Below, one piece after another: positions 19,594 to 27,545 of a stretch of 64,000 bases of DNA. The DNA is taken from assembly GCA_945875845.1 (NCBI GenBank), contig CAMCMB010000001.1:62001-126000 (forward strand), given 5' to 3'. This DNA comes from Pirellula staleyi DSM 6068. GTDB taxonomy: Bacteria > Planctomycetota > Planctomycetia > Pirellulales > Pirellulaceae. Each line of letters begins with the position of its first letter. The first letter of the stretch is position 1. A program made the position numbers and the translations under genes. The notes beneath the pieces were generated by a model. That model was not told the DNA's origin. It searched no databases and worked only from the letters and a program-made list of their open reading frames with translations.

Positions 19594-19621
19594 CCCCTGG
19601 GTTGTTCCCAGGGGTTTTTTT
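19594..19621 (+). terminator. Rho-independent terminator without an annotated upstream gene
   Basis: A perfect 8-bp stem, CCCCTGGG / CCCAGGGG with loop TTGTT, is followed by seven T residues on the plus strand. The genes on both sides are on the minus strand. It therefore ends a plus-strand transcript that starts within about 19330-19590, possibly a small RNA. Confidence 0.75.
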
Positions 19622-19657
19622 GCCTTCCCTCTAGGGGCAAAGAGTCCCTCGTTTACT

Positions 19658-19812
19658 GGCTTGTTGATTTAGTGAAGTCCTTATTGGTTAAGGGCGGTAT
19701 GACGGACTTCCAAGTCCGTCAATGGGGAATTCGACGGACTAGGAAGTCCGTCGTACCATTAAATCAACAAGCCGTTACACTTCGGGTTGTGATTAAATCA
19801 ACAAGCCGCTAG
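19658..19812. repeat. MITE-like inverted-repeat element, copy 1
   Basis: Terminal arms GGCTTGTTGATTTA (19658-19671) and TAAATCAACAAGCC flank an internal palindrome built on ACGGACTTCC / GGAAGTCCGT. A second right arm with ...CAACAAGCCGCTAG ends at 19812. The inner stretch TTGGTTAAGGGCGGTA is the reverse complement of TACCGCCCTTACCCAA in the third copy. Related copies lie at 21419-21545 and 25433-25558. No coding capacity is seen. Confidence 0.85.
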
Positions 19813-19821
19813 GGGCGAAGG

Positions 19822-21147
19822 TCAGTCGCCGCGAAGCTTGAGCGACATGATTGTCAACTTCTCGCGGACTTCGGTTAAACTTGTCACCCCGAAATTTTTG
19901 CATTCGAGCAGATCGTCGCCCGTCCTGCGGATCAATTCGCCGATCGTGTTCAATTGCAAACGAACCATGCATTTCCTCGCTCGCACCGACAAATTCAATT
20001 CGGAAATCGGTCGATCCAAAAGCATTTGCTGCTCCGGTGACATACCCGTGATGTCAATCGGTGGTTCCACATCTCGGGGTGAGGGGGCAAACTGTCCCAA
20101 ACCCAAACCCCGCGCGACAAGCATCTCCCGTATTTCGACGAGCGAGGTTTCTCCAAAATTCTTGCTCGAAAGTAGCGTTTGTTCGGACACCCGAGTCAAA
20201 TCTCCAAGCGTTCGAATCCCCATCTTTTGAAGGCAATTGCGCGATCGAACCGACAATTCGAAATCGGTGACGGGAACATTAAGCAACTGAGCAAGTCGCT
20301 CGTTTTTCTTCTGCGAGTCTTCGTCGTATAGGATGTTCCCCCCAGCGGCCGCATCCTTGAGATACAGTTTCGCTAACCGATGGGTTGGCTGATTCTCCAA
20401 CACTCGCTTGTAGCACGCTTGGGCGCGAATGTAGTCGTTTCGATCTTCGTACATCAATCCTAAATTGATCAGCGTTCCAACGTGGGAGGGAATAACGCCT
20501 GCGCCTCTTTGATAGAGCTCGAACGCTTGCTGGTCGTTGCCAACCCGATCGTTTTCGATGGCAAGCCCAAACAACGCCCCCGCGTGCCTTGGATTCACTT
20601 GCAGGGCCCTTTGATACAGTGCGATCACCTCAGGCATATTGCCACCCAAGGCAGCCAGAGTCGCAGCTCGCTGGAATGGATATTCGGCGTTTTGCTCAAC
20701 CGGTCCAAAGATGTTGTCCAGCAGCTTAAGAGCTTCTTCCTTGCGACCGATGTATCGCAAAATCTCCGCACGCGACAGTTGGCACCACTCAGGCGTGTAG
20801 CCAGCCTTTTCCGCCGCATCGTAATAAGCCATGGCTCGGTCGTAGTCTTCGATCTGAAAACAAACCTTACCCATGTAATACTGAGAAAGGGCACCGCCAT
20901 CGGATTGCTTCAATGTGGTTTCCGCGTCTTCGAATTTACCAATCAAATACAGGCAAACTCCAAGCCTTGTCAACGTTGCAGGCGACGGGTTTGGAACTTG
21001 TTGCAATTCCTGGACTGCGTCACGTAGTAACGCCGCTTGGGTCAAGTCCTCTTCGACAGCCCGAACCAACTTGTCGATGTCCTGCGGGCCAAAGGTTTGA
21101 TTGGAAAGTACAATTTCTCGAATGTCGACGGACGTCGTTTGAACCAT
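19822..21147 (-). CDS. TPR protein with two RNA polymerase alpha C-terminal domains
   Basis: A 441-residue protein. Residues about 55-265 are TPR repeats (for example the units around FEDAETTLKQ, YDRAMAYYDAAEKAG and MPEVIALYQRALQVNPRHAGA). Two copies of the RNA polymerase alpha C-terminal fold follow: one at about 291-350 (DFELSVRSRNCLQKMGIRTL...), the second at about 378-440 (ELNLSVRARKCMVRLQLNTI...). Each keeps the LSVRxRxCL and KNFGxTSLxEVRE elements of the helix-hairpin-helix DNA- and factor-contacting surface. No assembly domain of alpha is present, so it is not rpoA. Similar proteins are known in planctomycetes with no assigned role. A transcription-linked adaptor is inference. A tRNA-Thr gene lies 41 bases upstream on the same strand. 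Confidence 0.88.
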   Translation of the reverse strand: MVQTTSVDIREIVLSNQTFGPQDIDKLVRAVEEDLTQAALLRDAVQELQQVPNPSPATLTRLGVCLYLIGKFEDAETTLKQSDGGALSQYYMGKVCFQIEDYDRAMAYYDAAEKAGYTPEWCQLSRAEILRYIGRKEEALKLLDNIFGPVEQNAEYPFQRAATLAALGGNMPEVIALYQRALQVNPRHAGALFGLAIENDRVGNDQQAFELYQRGAGVIPSHVGTLINLGLMYEDRNDYIRAQACYKRVLENQPTHRLAKLYLKDAAAGGNILYDEDSQKKNERLAQLLNVPVTDFELSVRSRNCLQKMGIRTLGDLTRVSEQTLLSSKNFGETSLVEIREMLVARGLGLGQFAPSPRDVEPPIDITGMSPEQQMLLDRPISELNLSVRARKCMVRLQLNTIGELIRRTGDDLLECKNFGVTSLTEVREKLTIMSLKLRGD

Positions 21148-21188
21148 AAGTTCTAAAATCCCTAAATGAATCGAATCGTGACCTGGAA

Positions 21189-21262
21189 AGCCGACGGTGG
21201 GAGTCGAACCCGCAACCCCCGCATTACGAATGCGGTGCTCTACCGATTGAAGCTACGTCGGC
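21189..21262 (-). tRNA. tRNA-Thr (anticodon CGU)
   Basis: On the minus strand the acceptor stem GCCGACG pairs with CGTCGGC and is followed by a T discriminator. The D arm has GCTT/GAGC and the anticodon stem CCGCA/TGCGG encloses loop TTCGTAA, placing CGT at positions 34-36. The T arm carries GGGTTCGACTCCC. CCA is not encoded. It decodes ACG threonine codons. Confidence 0.93.
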
Positions 21263-21418
21263 AATGCCTCTTGAAAATCCACTCGCCAAAATTTTTCGGC
21301 GCGCGATGCAAACACCAGGCCACCTAAAGGGAAATGGTGCGCTTTTCCAAGAATCCCTTAAAATAAAGCTCAGACCTAGGAATCGTCAAGAGCAACCGCA
21401 ATATTAGTTTCCTTCATT

Positions 21419-21545
21419 CAAGCCCGGCTGTTGGGTAAAGGAATCGGCTAAGGCCGCAATTCCCTCGGTATTTTGATTTGCTTTGGAGGACGTCCGTCGT
21501 GCCGCCCTTACCCAATAACGACTTCAATGAACAACAGCCCGCTTG
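21419..21545. repeat. MITE-like inverted-repeat element, copy 2 (diverged)
   Basis: Ends CAAGCCCGGCTGTTG and CAACAGCCCGCTTG form terminal inverted repeats. The inside holds CCGCCCTTACCCAATAACG and GACTTCAAT, shared with the copies at 19658-19812 and 25433-25558. The core ACGGACTT palindrome is degenerate here (GGACGTCCGTCG). It lies between the tRNA and recQ. Confidence 0.75.
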
Positions 21546-21640
21546 ATTGAATGGTACATTAGGGCGACTCCATGTTGTTGATCCATTGATCGTACACGTC
21601 CTGAAAATCAGCCCGAAGCGTTCCTGACTCCAAGCCGATA

Positions 21641-23884
21641 ATGACAACCGCAATCACCCCGCCTACACACGATCCAACATCGCCAATCCCGGAACGGTTT
21701 TTTGAACTGCTTCAAGAAACTTGGGGGTTTGATAGCCTGCGTCCATCGCAACAGGCCGCGATCGCGTCCATATTGGAAAGTCGTGACACGTTGGTCATCA
21801 TGCCGACGGGTGGCGGCAAGTCGCTTTGCTATCAAGCCCCCGCCGTTTTTCGAGGTGGTCTCACCATCGTCGTCTCCCCTCTGCTGGCTTTGATGAAAGA
21901 TCAAGTCGACTCTCTCATCCAGGTCGGAGTTCCCGCCATTCGCATCGACAGCACTTTGTCTGCCGCCGAAAAACGAGAAACGGCACAGCAGATCCGCTCG
22001 GGTAACGTGCGATTGTTGTTTGTGTCTCCGGAGCGGCTTGCCAACCAAGACTTTATTCGATTCCTCGAAGGAAACGAGGTTCATACGATCGCCATTGACG
22101 AGGCGCACTGCGTTTCGCAATGGGGACATGATTTTCGGCCTGAATATAGGCAGTTGAGAGCACTTCGAAAATCATTCCCGAAAGCAGCGATGCATGCATT
22201 CACGGCCACCGCGACAGAAAAAGTTCGGCTCGATATTATCGATCAACTAGGTCTTAATTCTCCGCGAGTTCTCGTCAGTTCCTTCGATCGTCCGAATTTG
22301 ACCTACCGCGTGCTACCTCAAGTTGATCTGCAGGATCAAATTCGAGAAGTGTGCGAGCGTCATCGCGGCTCTGGCGGAATCGTGTATTGCTTGCGTCGGA
22401 ATGACGTCGAAATGGTCACCGAGTACCTTCAACGCAAGGGGTTCTCAGCGGTGGGATATCATGCAGGAATGTCGCATGACGAGCGGAAGCGAGCGCAGGA
22501 CGCGTTCTTGAGCGAATCGGTCGATGTTGTGGTGGCCACCGTCGCATTCGGGATGGGAATCGATCGATCCAACGTGCGTTTTGTGGTTCACGCATCTGTT
22601 CCTAAATCGATCGAACACTACCAACAGGAAACGGGTCGAGCGGGTCGCGATGGCTTGCCCGCCGAATGCGTTTTGCTTCACAGCGTTGGCGATGTGATGA
22701 CGCTCAAAAAGATCACCGAGGGTAGTCTTCGCGAAGCCAACGCCTCCGAAGACATCATCGCATCGGCTCGCAATCAGATTGAGGAAATGTCGCGTTACTG
22801 CCGGACGCCGCTTTGCCGCCATCGGGCGCTCGTCGAGTACTTTGGTCAATCCTATGGCAGTCCATCTTGCGGAGCATGTGACGTCTGCCTTGGAGACACG
22901 GACGAAGTACCCGACGCGAAGACGATCGCTCAGAAAATTCTTTCATGCGTGTTTCGTGTGCAAGAACGCTTTGGCGTGAACCATGTCGTCGACGTTCTCT
23001 TGGGTTCCAAAACGCAAAACGTCATCCAACGCGGGCATGACAAATTAAGCACACATGGTTTATTACGCGACATTTCCAAAGCTCAGTTGCGTGATTGGGT
23101 CTACCAACTCATTGGTCAGGGTGCCTTGGAACTGGACGGTTCCGAGTATCCAATTCTGAAACTCAATGCGGTTTCGCGCACGATACTCTTTGGCGACGCG
23201 GAGCCGCGTTTGATCCGAACCGCGACCACTGCCAAGGAACGCAAACAAGCCATCACCAGCGAAGCGGCCCAGTTCTCCGACACCGGACTTTTCGAGAAAC
23301 TAAGAATTCTTCGACGCCGAATGGCTCAAGAGCAAAATGTCCCCCCATTCGTTGTGTTCTCGGACAGTGTGTTGATCGAGATGAGCGCGTACCGTCCATC
23401 GACGTTGGATCGCATGTTGAATGTATCCGGAATCGGGAAAGTCAAATTGAACTCCTACGGCAGCATCTTCTTAGAAACGATTCGTGAGCATTGCCAGGAG
23501 TCCTCCGTCGCAATGGACGTGGAATGGAAGAAATCCACCGGTACGAATGCCGTCCCATCACGACCCGTTCGGAGCAGTTCGACCAGCAAGAAAAATGTTA
23601 CGATTCCAATGTTGCGTCAGGGATGCACGCTCGCCGAAATTGCAGCCGCAGCCGAAATCACTTCCGGGACCGTCGTTTCTCATCTACTCGAGTTAATGCA
23701 GGTCGAGAGCATACCGAGCATCGATGGGTGGGTCCCTGTCGAATTGCAGCAAAAAATCATTGCGGCTGCGGATGCAGTGGGGCGAGAAAAGCTCAAGCCC
23801 ATCTACGAACATCTTCAACAATCGGTAGATTACGAACAAATTCGATTGGTTTTGAGCTTCGAGAAACAACAACTCGCAACGTAG
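21641..23884 (+). CDS. recQ: RecQ family ATP-dependent DNA helicase
   Basis: A 747-residue RecQ helicase, which unwinds DNA 3' to 5' in recombination and fork repair. Domains: the SF2 helicase core with Walker A MPTGGGKSL near 54-62, DEAH at 153-156 followed by the aromatic-rich loop CVSQWGHDFRPEY, and motif VI QETGRAGRDG near 328; the RQC zinc site with cysteines in CRTPLCRH and CGACDVC; a winged helix (VVDVLLGSKTQNV...); and the HRDC domain near 550-615. An extra C-terminal helix-turn-helix-like region follows (about 650-690, LRQGCTLAEIAAAAEITSGTV), as seen in longer RecQ proteins. E. coli RecQ is 609 residues. The start MTTAITPP is the first in-frame ATG. Confidence 0.93.
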   Translation: MTTAITPPTHDPTSPIPERFFELLQETWGFDSLRPSQQAAIASILESRDTLVIMPTGGGKSLCYQAPAVFRGGLTIVVSPLLALMKDQVDSLIQVGVPAIRIDSTLSAAEKRETAQQIRSGNVRLLFVSPERLANQDFIRFLEGNEVHTIAIDEAHCVSQWGHDFRPEYRQLRALRKSFPKAAMHAFTATATEKVRLDIIDQLGLNSPRVLVSSFDRPNLTYRVLPQVDLQDQIREVCERHRGSGGIVYCLRRNDVEMVTEYLQRKGFSAVGYHAGMSHDERKRAQDAFLSESVDVVVATVAFGMGIDRSNVRFVVHASVPKSIEHYQQETGRAGRDGLPAECVLLHSVGDVMTLKKITEGSLREANASEDIIASARNQIEEMSRYCRTPLCRHRALVEYFGQSYGSPSCGACDVCLGDTDEVPDAKTIAQKILSCVFRVQERFGVNHVVDVLLGSKTQNVIQRGHDKLSTHGLLRDISKAQLRDWVYQLIGQGALELDGSEYPILKLNAVSRTILFGDAEPRLIRTATTAKERKQAITSEAAQFSDTGLFEKLRILRRRMAQEQNVPPFVVFSDSVLIEMSAYRPSTLDRMLNVSGIGKVKLNSYGSIFLETIREHCQESSVAMDVEWKKSTGTNAVPSRPVRSSSTSKKNVTIPMLRQGCTLAEIAAAAEITSGTVVSHLLELMQVESIPSIDGWVPVELQQKIIAAADAVGREKLKPIYEHLQQSVDYEQIRLVLSFEKQQLAT

Positions 23885-24060
23885 GGTGCGAGGCAGTGAT
23901 GTCAATGCCACTCGATATCGGTACCCTCAAGTGTTCTATCATCGGAGCAACGCGATACGCCTGGTGCTCCAGTGTTTTACGATCCTCACCGGACAGCTTG
24001 CGCTGTTCCGCGCGCTTACACTCCCCCCCGGTGAAAACCTTTCACGAAACCTTACGTCCA

Positions 24061-25389
24061 ATGCGTCGAATCCAAACTCCCTATCGACTTGTTCCTTTCC
24101 TTTTTCTTTTAACGGTCGCTTTCTGTTCGAACGTGGAAAGCCAAAATTTCCAGGTCGGATTTTCCAAGCACGATATCACTCCGACGAAGCCGACGCCCAT
24201 GTGGGGTTATGGCGAAAGGCATGCTGCATTGTCGACAGGCGTTCGCGATCCTCTGTATGCAAAAGCCATTGTCATCGTCGCCGGCAATAAAAAAATTGCC
24301 ATCGTAGGACTTGATTTGGGACGCTCGCTCACGGACGCCATGCTGACCAGAATCCGCGAAGCCATCCAGGAGACTTCGGGGATCAGTATGATCATGATCT
24401 CGGGTTCTCACACGCACCACGGGCCAGTTATTGAACTTCTGGACGAACCTGGGAAAGGCAAGGGAGTGTTCGACGATGCCGTTGCTTACTCACTGGAACT
24501 TGAGAAAAACATTGTTCAAGCGATCCATACGGCGGCCTCAAGTGTTCGGCCAGCAAAAATCGGTTGGGGCTCCAAATCCGTGGAAATGAATCGCAATCGT
24601 CATTCCAAGCTTGAACCAAAGCCGGTTGATTCGAGGCTAGGTGTTATTCGCTTTGATGACTCCGAAGGCAAGCCAATCGCAACCATCGTCAACTATGCGG
24701 CACACCCAACCATGCTTAACGCAGCAGACCTTCGTTTTTCCGCGGATTGGCCGGGCCAAATGATGAATGCGGTCGACGAAGCATTGCAGACGAACTGCAT
24801 CTTTATGCAAGGAGCATCCGGAGACATGTCCACAATGTCAACCGACGAGACACGAGGCATCGAAGCATTTGGAAAAGCCATGGCTTCCCACGTGATCGAA
24901 GTCTCAAAGTCCATTGCGACCAAGGCTCCTGATCGGCCCGAAATTCAGTTTAATGAAGAGATATTCGACTTTAAAACACGCATGACTTTTTCGAATCCGC
25001 TAACGACAGTCATGTTCAGCGTTGCCTTTTTTCCTGAGTTGGCCGCCGCGTCCATGAACAACGACTTGAGAAAAAACCTCATTCATCCACGCCTAACGAC
25101 GGTGCTCGTCAATCGCGAATTGGCACTCGTGGGTGGATCCGGCGAATTTTTTTGTCAGCATGCCATTCGTTTACGCGAGCGTTCGAAGTTGACCGAGACG
25201 TTTTTCTTTGGTTACTGTAACGGCCACCATATGTACTTTCCAACGATTGAGGGGGCCGCCGAAGGAGGCTACGGAGCCGATTCGGCTGTAAGCTGGGTGA
25301 ATCTTGGGGCCGGTGAGGAAATGATGGCGCATGCTTTAATCAGTATCTATTCCATGCTCGGAAAATTCAAATCCGAGTTCCCCTTTTAA
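24061..25389 (+). CDS. Secreted neutral/alkaline ceramidase-like protein
   Basis: A 442-residue protein with an N-terminal signal peptide (residues 1-25, LVPFLFLLTVAFCSN). It then matches the N-terminal catalytic domain of neutral/alkaline non-lysosomal ceramidase: FQVGFSKHDITPTKPTPMWG, the GSHTHHGP metal-site histidines near residue 120, and NYAAHPTML near 215, another metal ligand region. Such enzymes cleave the N-acyl bond of ceramide with zinc. Planctomycetes have many shorter relatives of unknown substrate, and this one lacks the C-terminal immunoglobulin-like domain of full-length enzymes (about 640-700 residues). A longer open frame that starts inside recQ is not coding. It lies 176 bases after recQ. 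Confidence 0.85.
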   Translation: MRRIQTPYRLVPFLFLLTVAFCSNVESQNFQVGFSKHDITPTKPTPMWGYGERHAALSTGVRDPLYAKAIVIVAGNKKIAIVGLDLGRSLTDAMLTRIREAIQETSGISMIMISGSHTHHGPVIELLDEPGKGKGVFDDAVAYSLELEKNIVQAIHTAASSVRPAKIGWGSKSVEMNRNRHSKLEPKPVDSRLGVIRFDDSEGKPIATIVNYAAHPTMLNAADLRFSADWPGQMMNAVDEALQTNCIFMQGASGDMSTMSTDETRGIEAFGKAMASHVIEVSKSIATKAPDRPEIQFNEEIFDFKTRMTFSNPLTTVMFSVAFFPELAAASMNNDLRKNLIHPRLTTVLVNRELALVGGSGEFFCQHAIRLRERSKLTETFFFGYCNGHHMYFPTIEGAAEGGYGADSAVSWVNLGAGEEMMAHALISIYSMLGKFKSEFPF

Positions 25390-25432
25390 CACCTCGTGCA
25401 CCCGGCCTGCTTTCCTAACCAGCCGCAGCGCC

Positions 25433-25558
25433 CTAGCGGCTTGTTGCTTTAATGGTACGACGGACTTCCTAGTCCGTCGAATTCTCCATCGACGGACTAG
25501 GAAGTCCGTCGTACCGCCCTTACCCAATAACGACTTCACTAAATCAACAAGTCGCTAG
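25433..25558. repeat. MITE-like inverted-repeat element, copy 3
   Basis: Terminal inverted repeats CTAGCGGCTTGTTG and CAACAAGTCGCTAG enclose an almost perfect internal palindrome, ACGGACTTCCTAGTCCGT, a short spacer, then ACGGACTAGGAAGTCCGT. It is related to copy 1 (19658-19812) in inverted orientation. A direct repeat CAGCCGCAGCGC flanks it on both sides (about 25420-25431 and 25575-25586), possibly a target-site trace. Confidence 0.85.
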
Positions 25559-25615
25559 CGTCCGGTTTACGGATCAGCCGCAGCGCGGACTAGCAGGGCG
25601 TTTGGACCCTATGTT

Positions 25616-26482
25616 TCATCCGTGTCTTGTCCGCAAAATGAGAACCGAACAGCGAGCATGATGCATCAGGTAACGAGAAACGCTCCCAAGCAAAAAACGA
25701 CTGATCGCCGATCGTCCCTTGTCTCGAACGATGACTACATCCGTCTGGTCCTTGAGCAAAAAATTCTCGATGCTCGATCCAACATGTTCCTTCTCCAGGA
25801 CATATTTTTCAATCGATGGAAACGATTTCAAGCGGTCGGCAAGCATGCTTAAGCTCGTTTCCATCGCTTGGTTAAGCTGGGCATCGTATTGAACTTCAGG
25901 ATCCAATAAAGGAGGATGTTCAACGACGGAAACCAGGGAAATCTTGGTGTTCATCGGCAATCCCAAATCGCAAACTTGATCGGCCATTTCCTCTGGATTT
26001 CCGGAGCCATCGGATGCAATCGTCACCCGAAGCGGTTGGGTCGCGGTAGCTTTGGGACGATCGGTTCCACGCATCACCAGAACCGAGCAAGGTGCGTGTG
26101 TCGCTACGGATTCACTGACGCTGCCGATCAGCATGCGGCTCAATCGACTTGCGCCGTGCGCACCCACCACGACGAGGTCCGCTCCGCATTCCTTTGCATA
26201 TTGTGTTATTTCGTCCGCCGGATGCCCCCTACGTTGCACATGCGTTGCGTTCAAGCCGAAACCTTTCATGATGGTAGCCGCTCGATGGAATGCGTTCTCG
26301 GAGTACTCGTTTCCGAGGCGGCATAGCTCATCTTGAATGTCACCCGGTACCATTCCGAATACCGGTGGGGTAACTACGGTTAAAACCAAATAGGACTCTT
26401 CGCCATGAATAGGTAATTGGCTAAACCAGCGAATGGCTTGTTCAGCGGCTTGGGACCCGTCAGTTGTGAGGATTACTTTCAC
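25616..26482 (-). CDS. Tandem universal stress protein
   Basis: A 288-residue protein of two UspA domains. The first (1-140) has DGSQAAEQA near the start and the ATP-binding motif GAHGASRLSRMLIGSVS (the G-2x-G-9x-G-S pattern). The second (150-288) begins RVTIASDGSGN and has VRDKGRSAISRFLLGSVS, where the first glycine of the motif is replaced, so only the first domain may bind nucleotide well. The start is GTG at 26482. Universal stress proteins help survival under starvation or oxidative stress. It is just downstream of a DksA/TraR-type zinc-finger gene on the same strand (63 bases), which suggests a shared stress context. Confidence 0.92.
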   Translation of the reverse strand: MKVILTTDGSQAAEQAIRWFSQLPIHGEESYLVLTVVTPPVFGMVPGDIQDELCRLGNEYSENAFHRAATIMKGFGLNATHVQRRGHPADEITQYAKECGADLVVVGAHGASRLSRMLIGSVSESVATHAPCSVLVMRGTDRPKATATQPLRVTIASDGSGNPEEMADQVCDLGLPMNTKISLVSVVEHPPLLDPEVQYDAQLNQAMETSLSMLADRLKSFPSIEKYVLEKEHVGSSIENFLLKDQTDVVIVRDKGRSAISRFLLGSVSRYLMHHARCSVLILRTRHG

Positions 26483-26545
26483 TATGGTTTCTCAATGGAG
26501 TGCGATACGAAACAGGAACTCTTTTTAGAAGCATGCGTGACAACG

Positions 26546-26860
26546 TCACGCACAGCCAACACATTGGGTCGCCCATGGGACCGCAGCCATTCGAGCTTTC
26601 GCGATAGGCTTTTGGCAGACTGTGCAAATCCCATACTCGCCTGTCTCGATCCGTTGGAGAGCTCGCCGGATGTCACGAATTTCGGTTTCCGTTATGTTCC
26701 CGACGGCTGCAAGAGTTTCATCCCCCTCCTTGGCTATCGCATTCTCTTCCCAGTCCTTTTCGCCCGGATCGCTCAGTTGCTCTTCAATGCCCTCTGCTCG
26801 CTCGAGCAACTCGGCTAGTTTGGTCTCTAGCTCAGTTTTGAGTGTGGAATAATCGGCCAT
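26546..26860 (-). CDS. TraR/DksA-type C4 zinc-finger protein
   Basis: A 104-residue protein with an N-terminal coiled coil (residues 1-70, LKTELETKLAELLERAEGIEEQL) and a C-terminal C4 zinc finger CTVCQKP...CVGCA that ends the protein. DksA/TraR proteins enter the RNA polymerase secondary channel and work with ppGpp. The acidic stretch near the helix hairpin tip here is GDETLAAVG, not the DxxDxA of canonical DksA, so this is a shorter relative, not DksA itself. I use the ATG at 26860 (MADYSTLKT); an upstream in-frame start would add 16 residues. It is upstream of the tandem USP gene. Confidence 0.88.
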   Translation of the reverse strand: MADYSTLKTELETKLAELLERAEGIEEQLSDPGEKDWEENAIAKEGDETLAAVGNITETEIRDIRRALQRIETGEYGICTVCQKPIAKARMAAVPWATQCVGCA

Positions 26861-27226
26861 GTCGGGCTCCGTAAAAATTTTGATTGACGGGGAAAGGCTC
26901 ACACGCATTGCAAAGAGTGCAATCCATGTGCCATTGGTCGGACACTATTGTATTCGATCCGAAGGTCGCTCGCGTTGTTCTCTCGTTAGCCAAATCGGAA
27001 ACGAAACTAAGCATTGAGTTCACGATTCAGCCAACTTGGGCAAGCGTGCGAGCCCAGCGCGTCAAAGTTGGCCGGGCTCATAGATGCGTGCCAATTTGCT
27101 ACACTCCTTGGATTCTTCAGGCGAAGCAAGATTGAATTTGTCAGCGAATGGATTGCTTGGGGAGGGTGAGGCCACCCCTCTCAACAAACATGTTTTCCTC
27201 GACTTGGCCCAATCCATTCCTTGCTT
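26861..27226. other. Intergenic region without a supported gene
   Basis: This gap, continuing to 27545, separates the DksA-like gene (minus) from the disulfide reductase gene (plus) and should hold both promoters. No convincing small protein was found. The right part contains an inverted repeat (27227-27287) and a 24-base tandem duplication (27288-27335). Confidence 0.45.
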
Positions 27227-27287
27227 GGGAGGGTGAGGCTCCTGCCGAACCATGGCGTATTAAGCTCGGCAGGAGCCTCGCCCGCCC
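27227..27287. repeat. Inverted repeat with 22-base arms
   Basis: Arm GGGAGGGTGAGGCTCCTGCC-GA (27227-27248) and arm TCGGCAGGAGCCTCGCCCGC-CC (27266-27287) are near-perfect reverse complements around a 17-base loop. A diverged partial copy of the left arm, GGGGAGGGTGAGGCCACCCC, lies just upstream (about 27160-27178). Confidence 0.8.
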
Positions 27288-27335
27288 AAATTGATTTCAA
27301 ACCATTCAATGAAATTGATTTCAAGCCATTCAATT
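27288..27335. repeat. 24-base tandem duplication
   Basis: AAATTGATTTCAAACCATTC and the next four bases are repeated immediately, with one difference (CAAACC versus CAAGCC). The two units occupy 27288-27311 and 27312-27335. It abuts the inverted repeat at 27227-27287. Confidence 0.85.
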
Positions 27336-27545
27336 GCAAAGATGTTCACAGGGCCAGCCAACGTCCATGCGTGACATGCCAGGGCGGTAACCGAAGCCGC
27401 AAAGTATGTCAGAAACTTTCCGATTTGGGTATTGCAACCGTGAATCTCGATTGGAGGACTGGCGTTTCCGATATATTTGGAACGGGAATATTGCTTGCGA
27501 AAATGCCCTGGAACCAAACCAAGAACTCGCTGAATTGACACGAAT

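Noticed and set aside
21189-21262. Plus-strand reading of the tRNA region with an ACG triplet (tRNA-Arg)
   Set aside because: Only the minus strand gives the correct T-arm (GGTTCGA) and D-arm orientation, so the gene is tRNA-Thr(CGU).
23491-24060. Long upstream extension of the ceramidase-like frame into recQ (a 632-residue frame)
   Set aside because: The first 190 codons lie in another frame of recQ and have arginine/serine-rich, non-protein-like composition. The signal peptide starting at 24061 fits a normal N-terminus.
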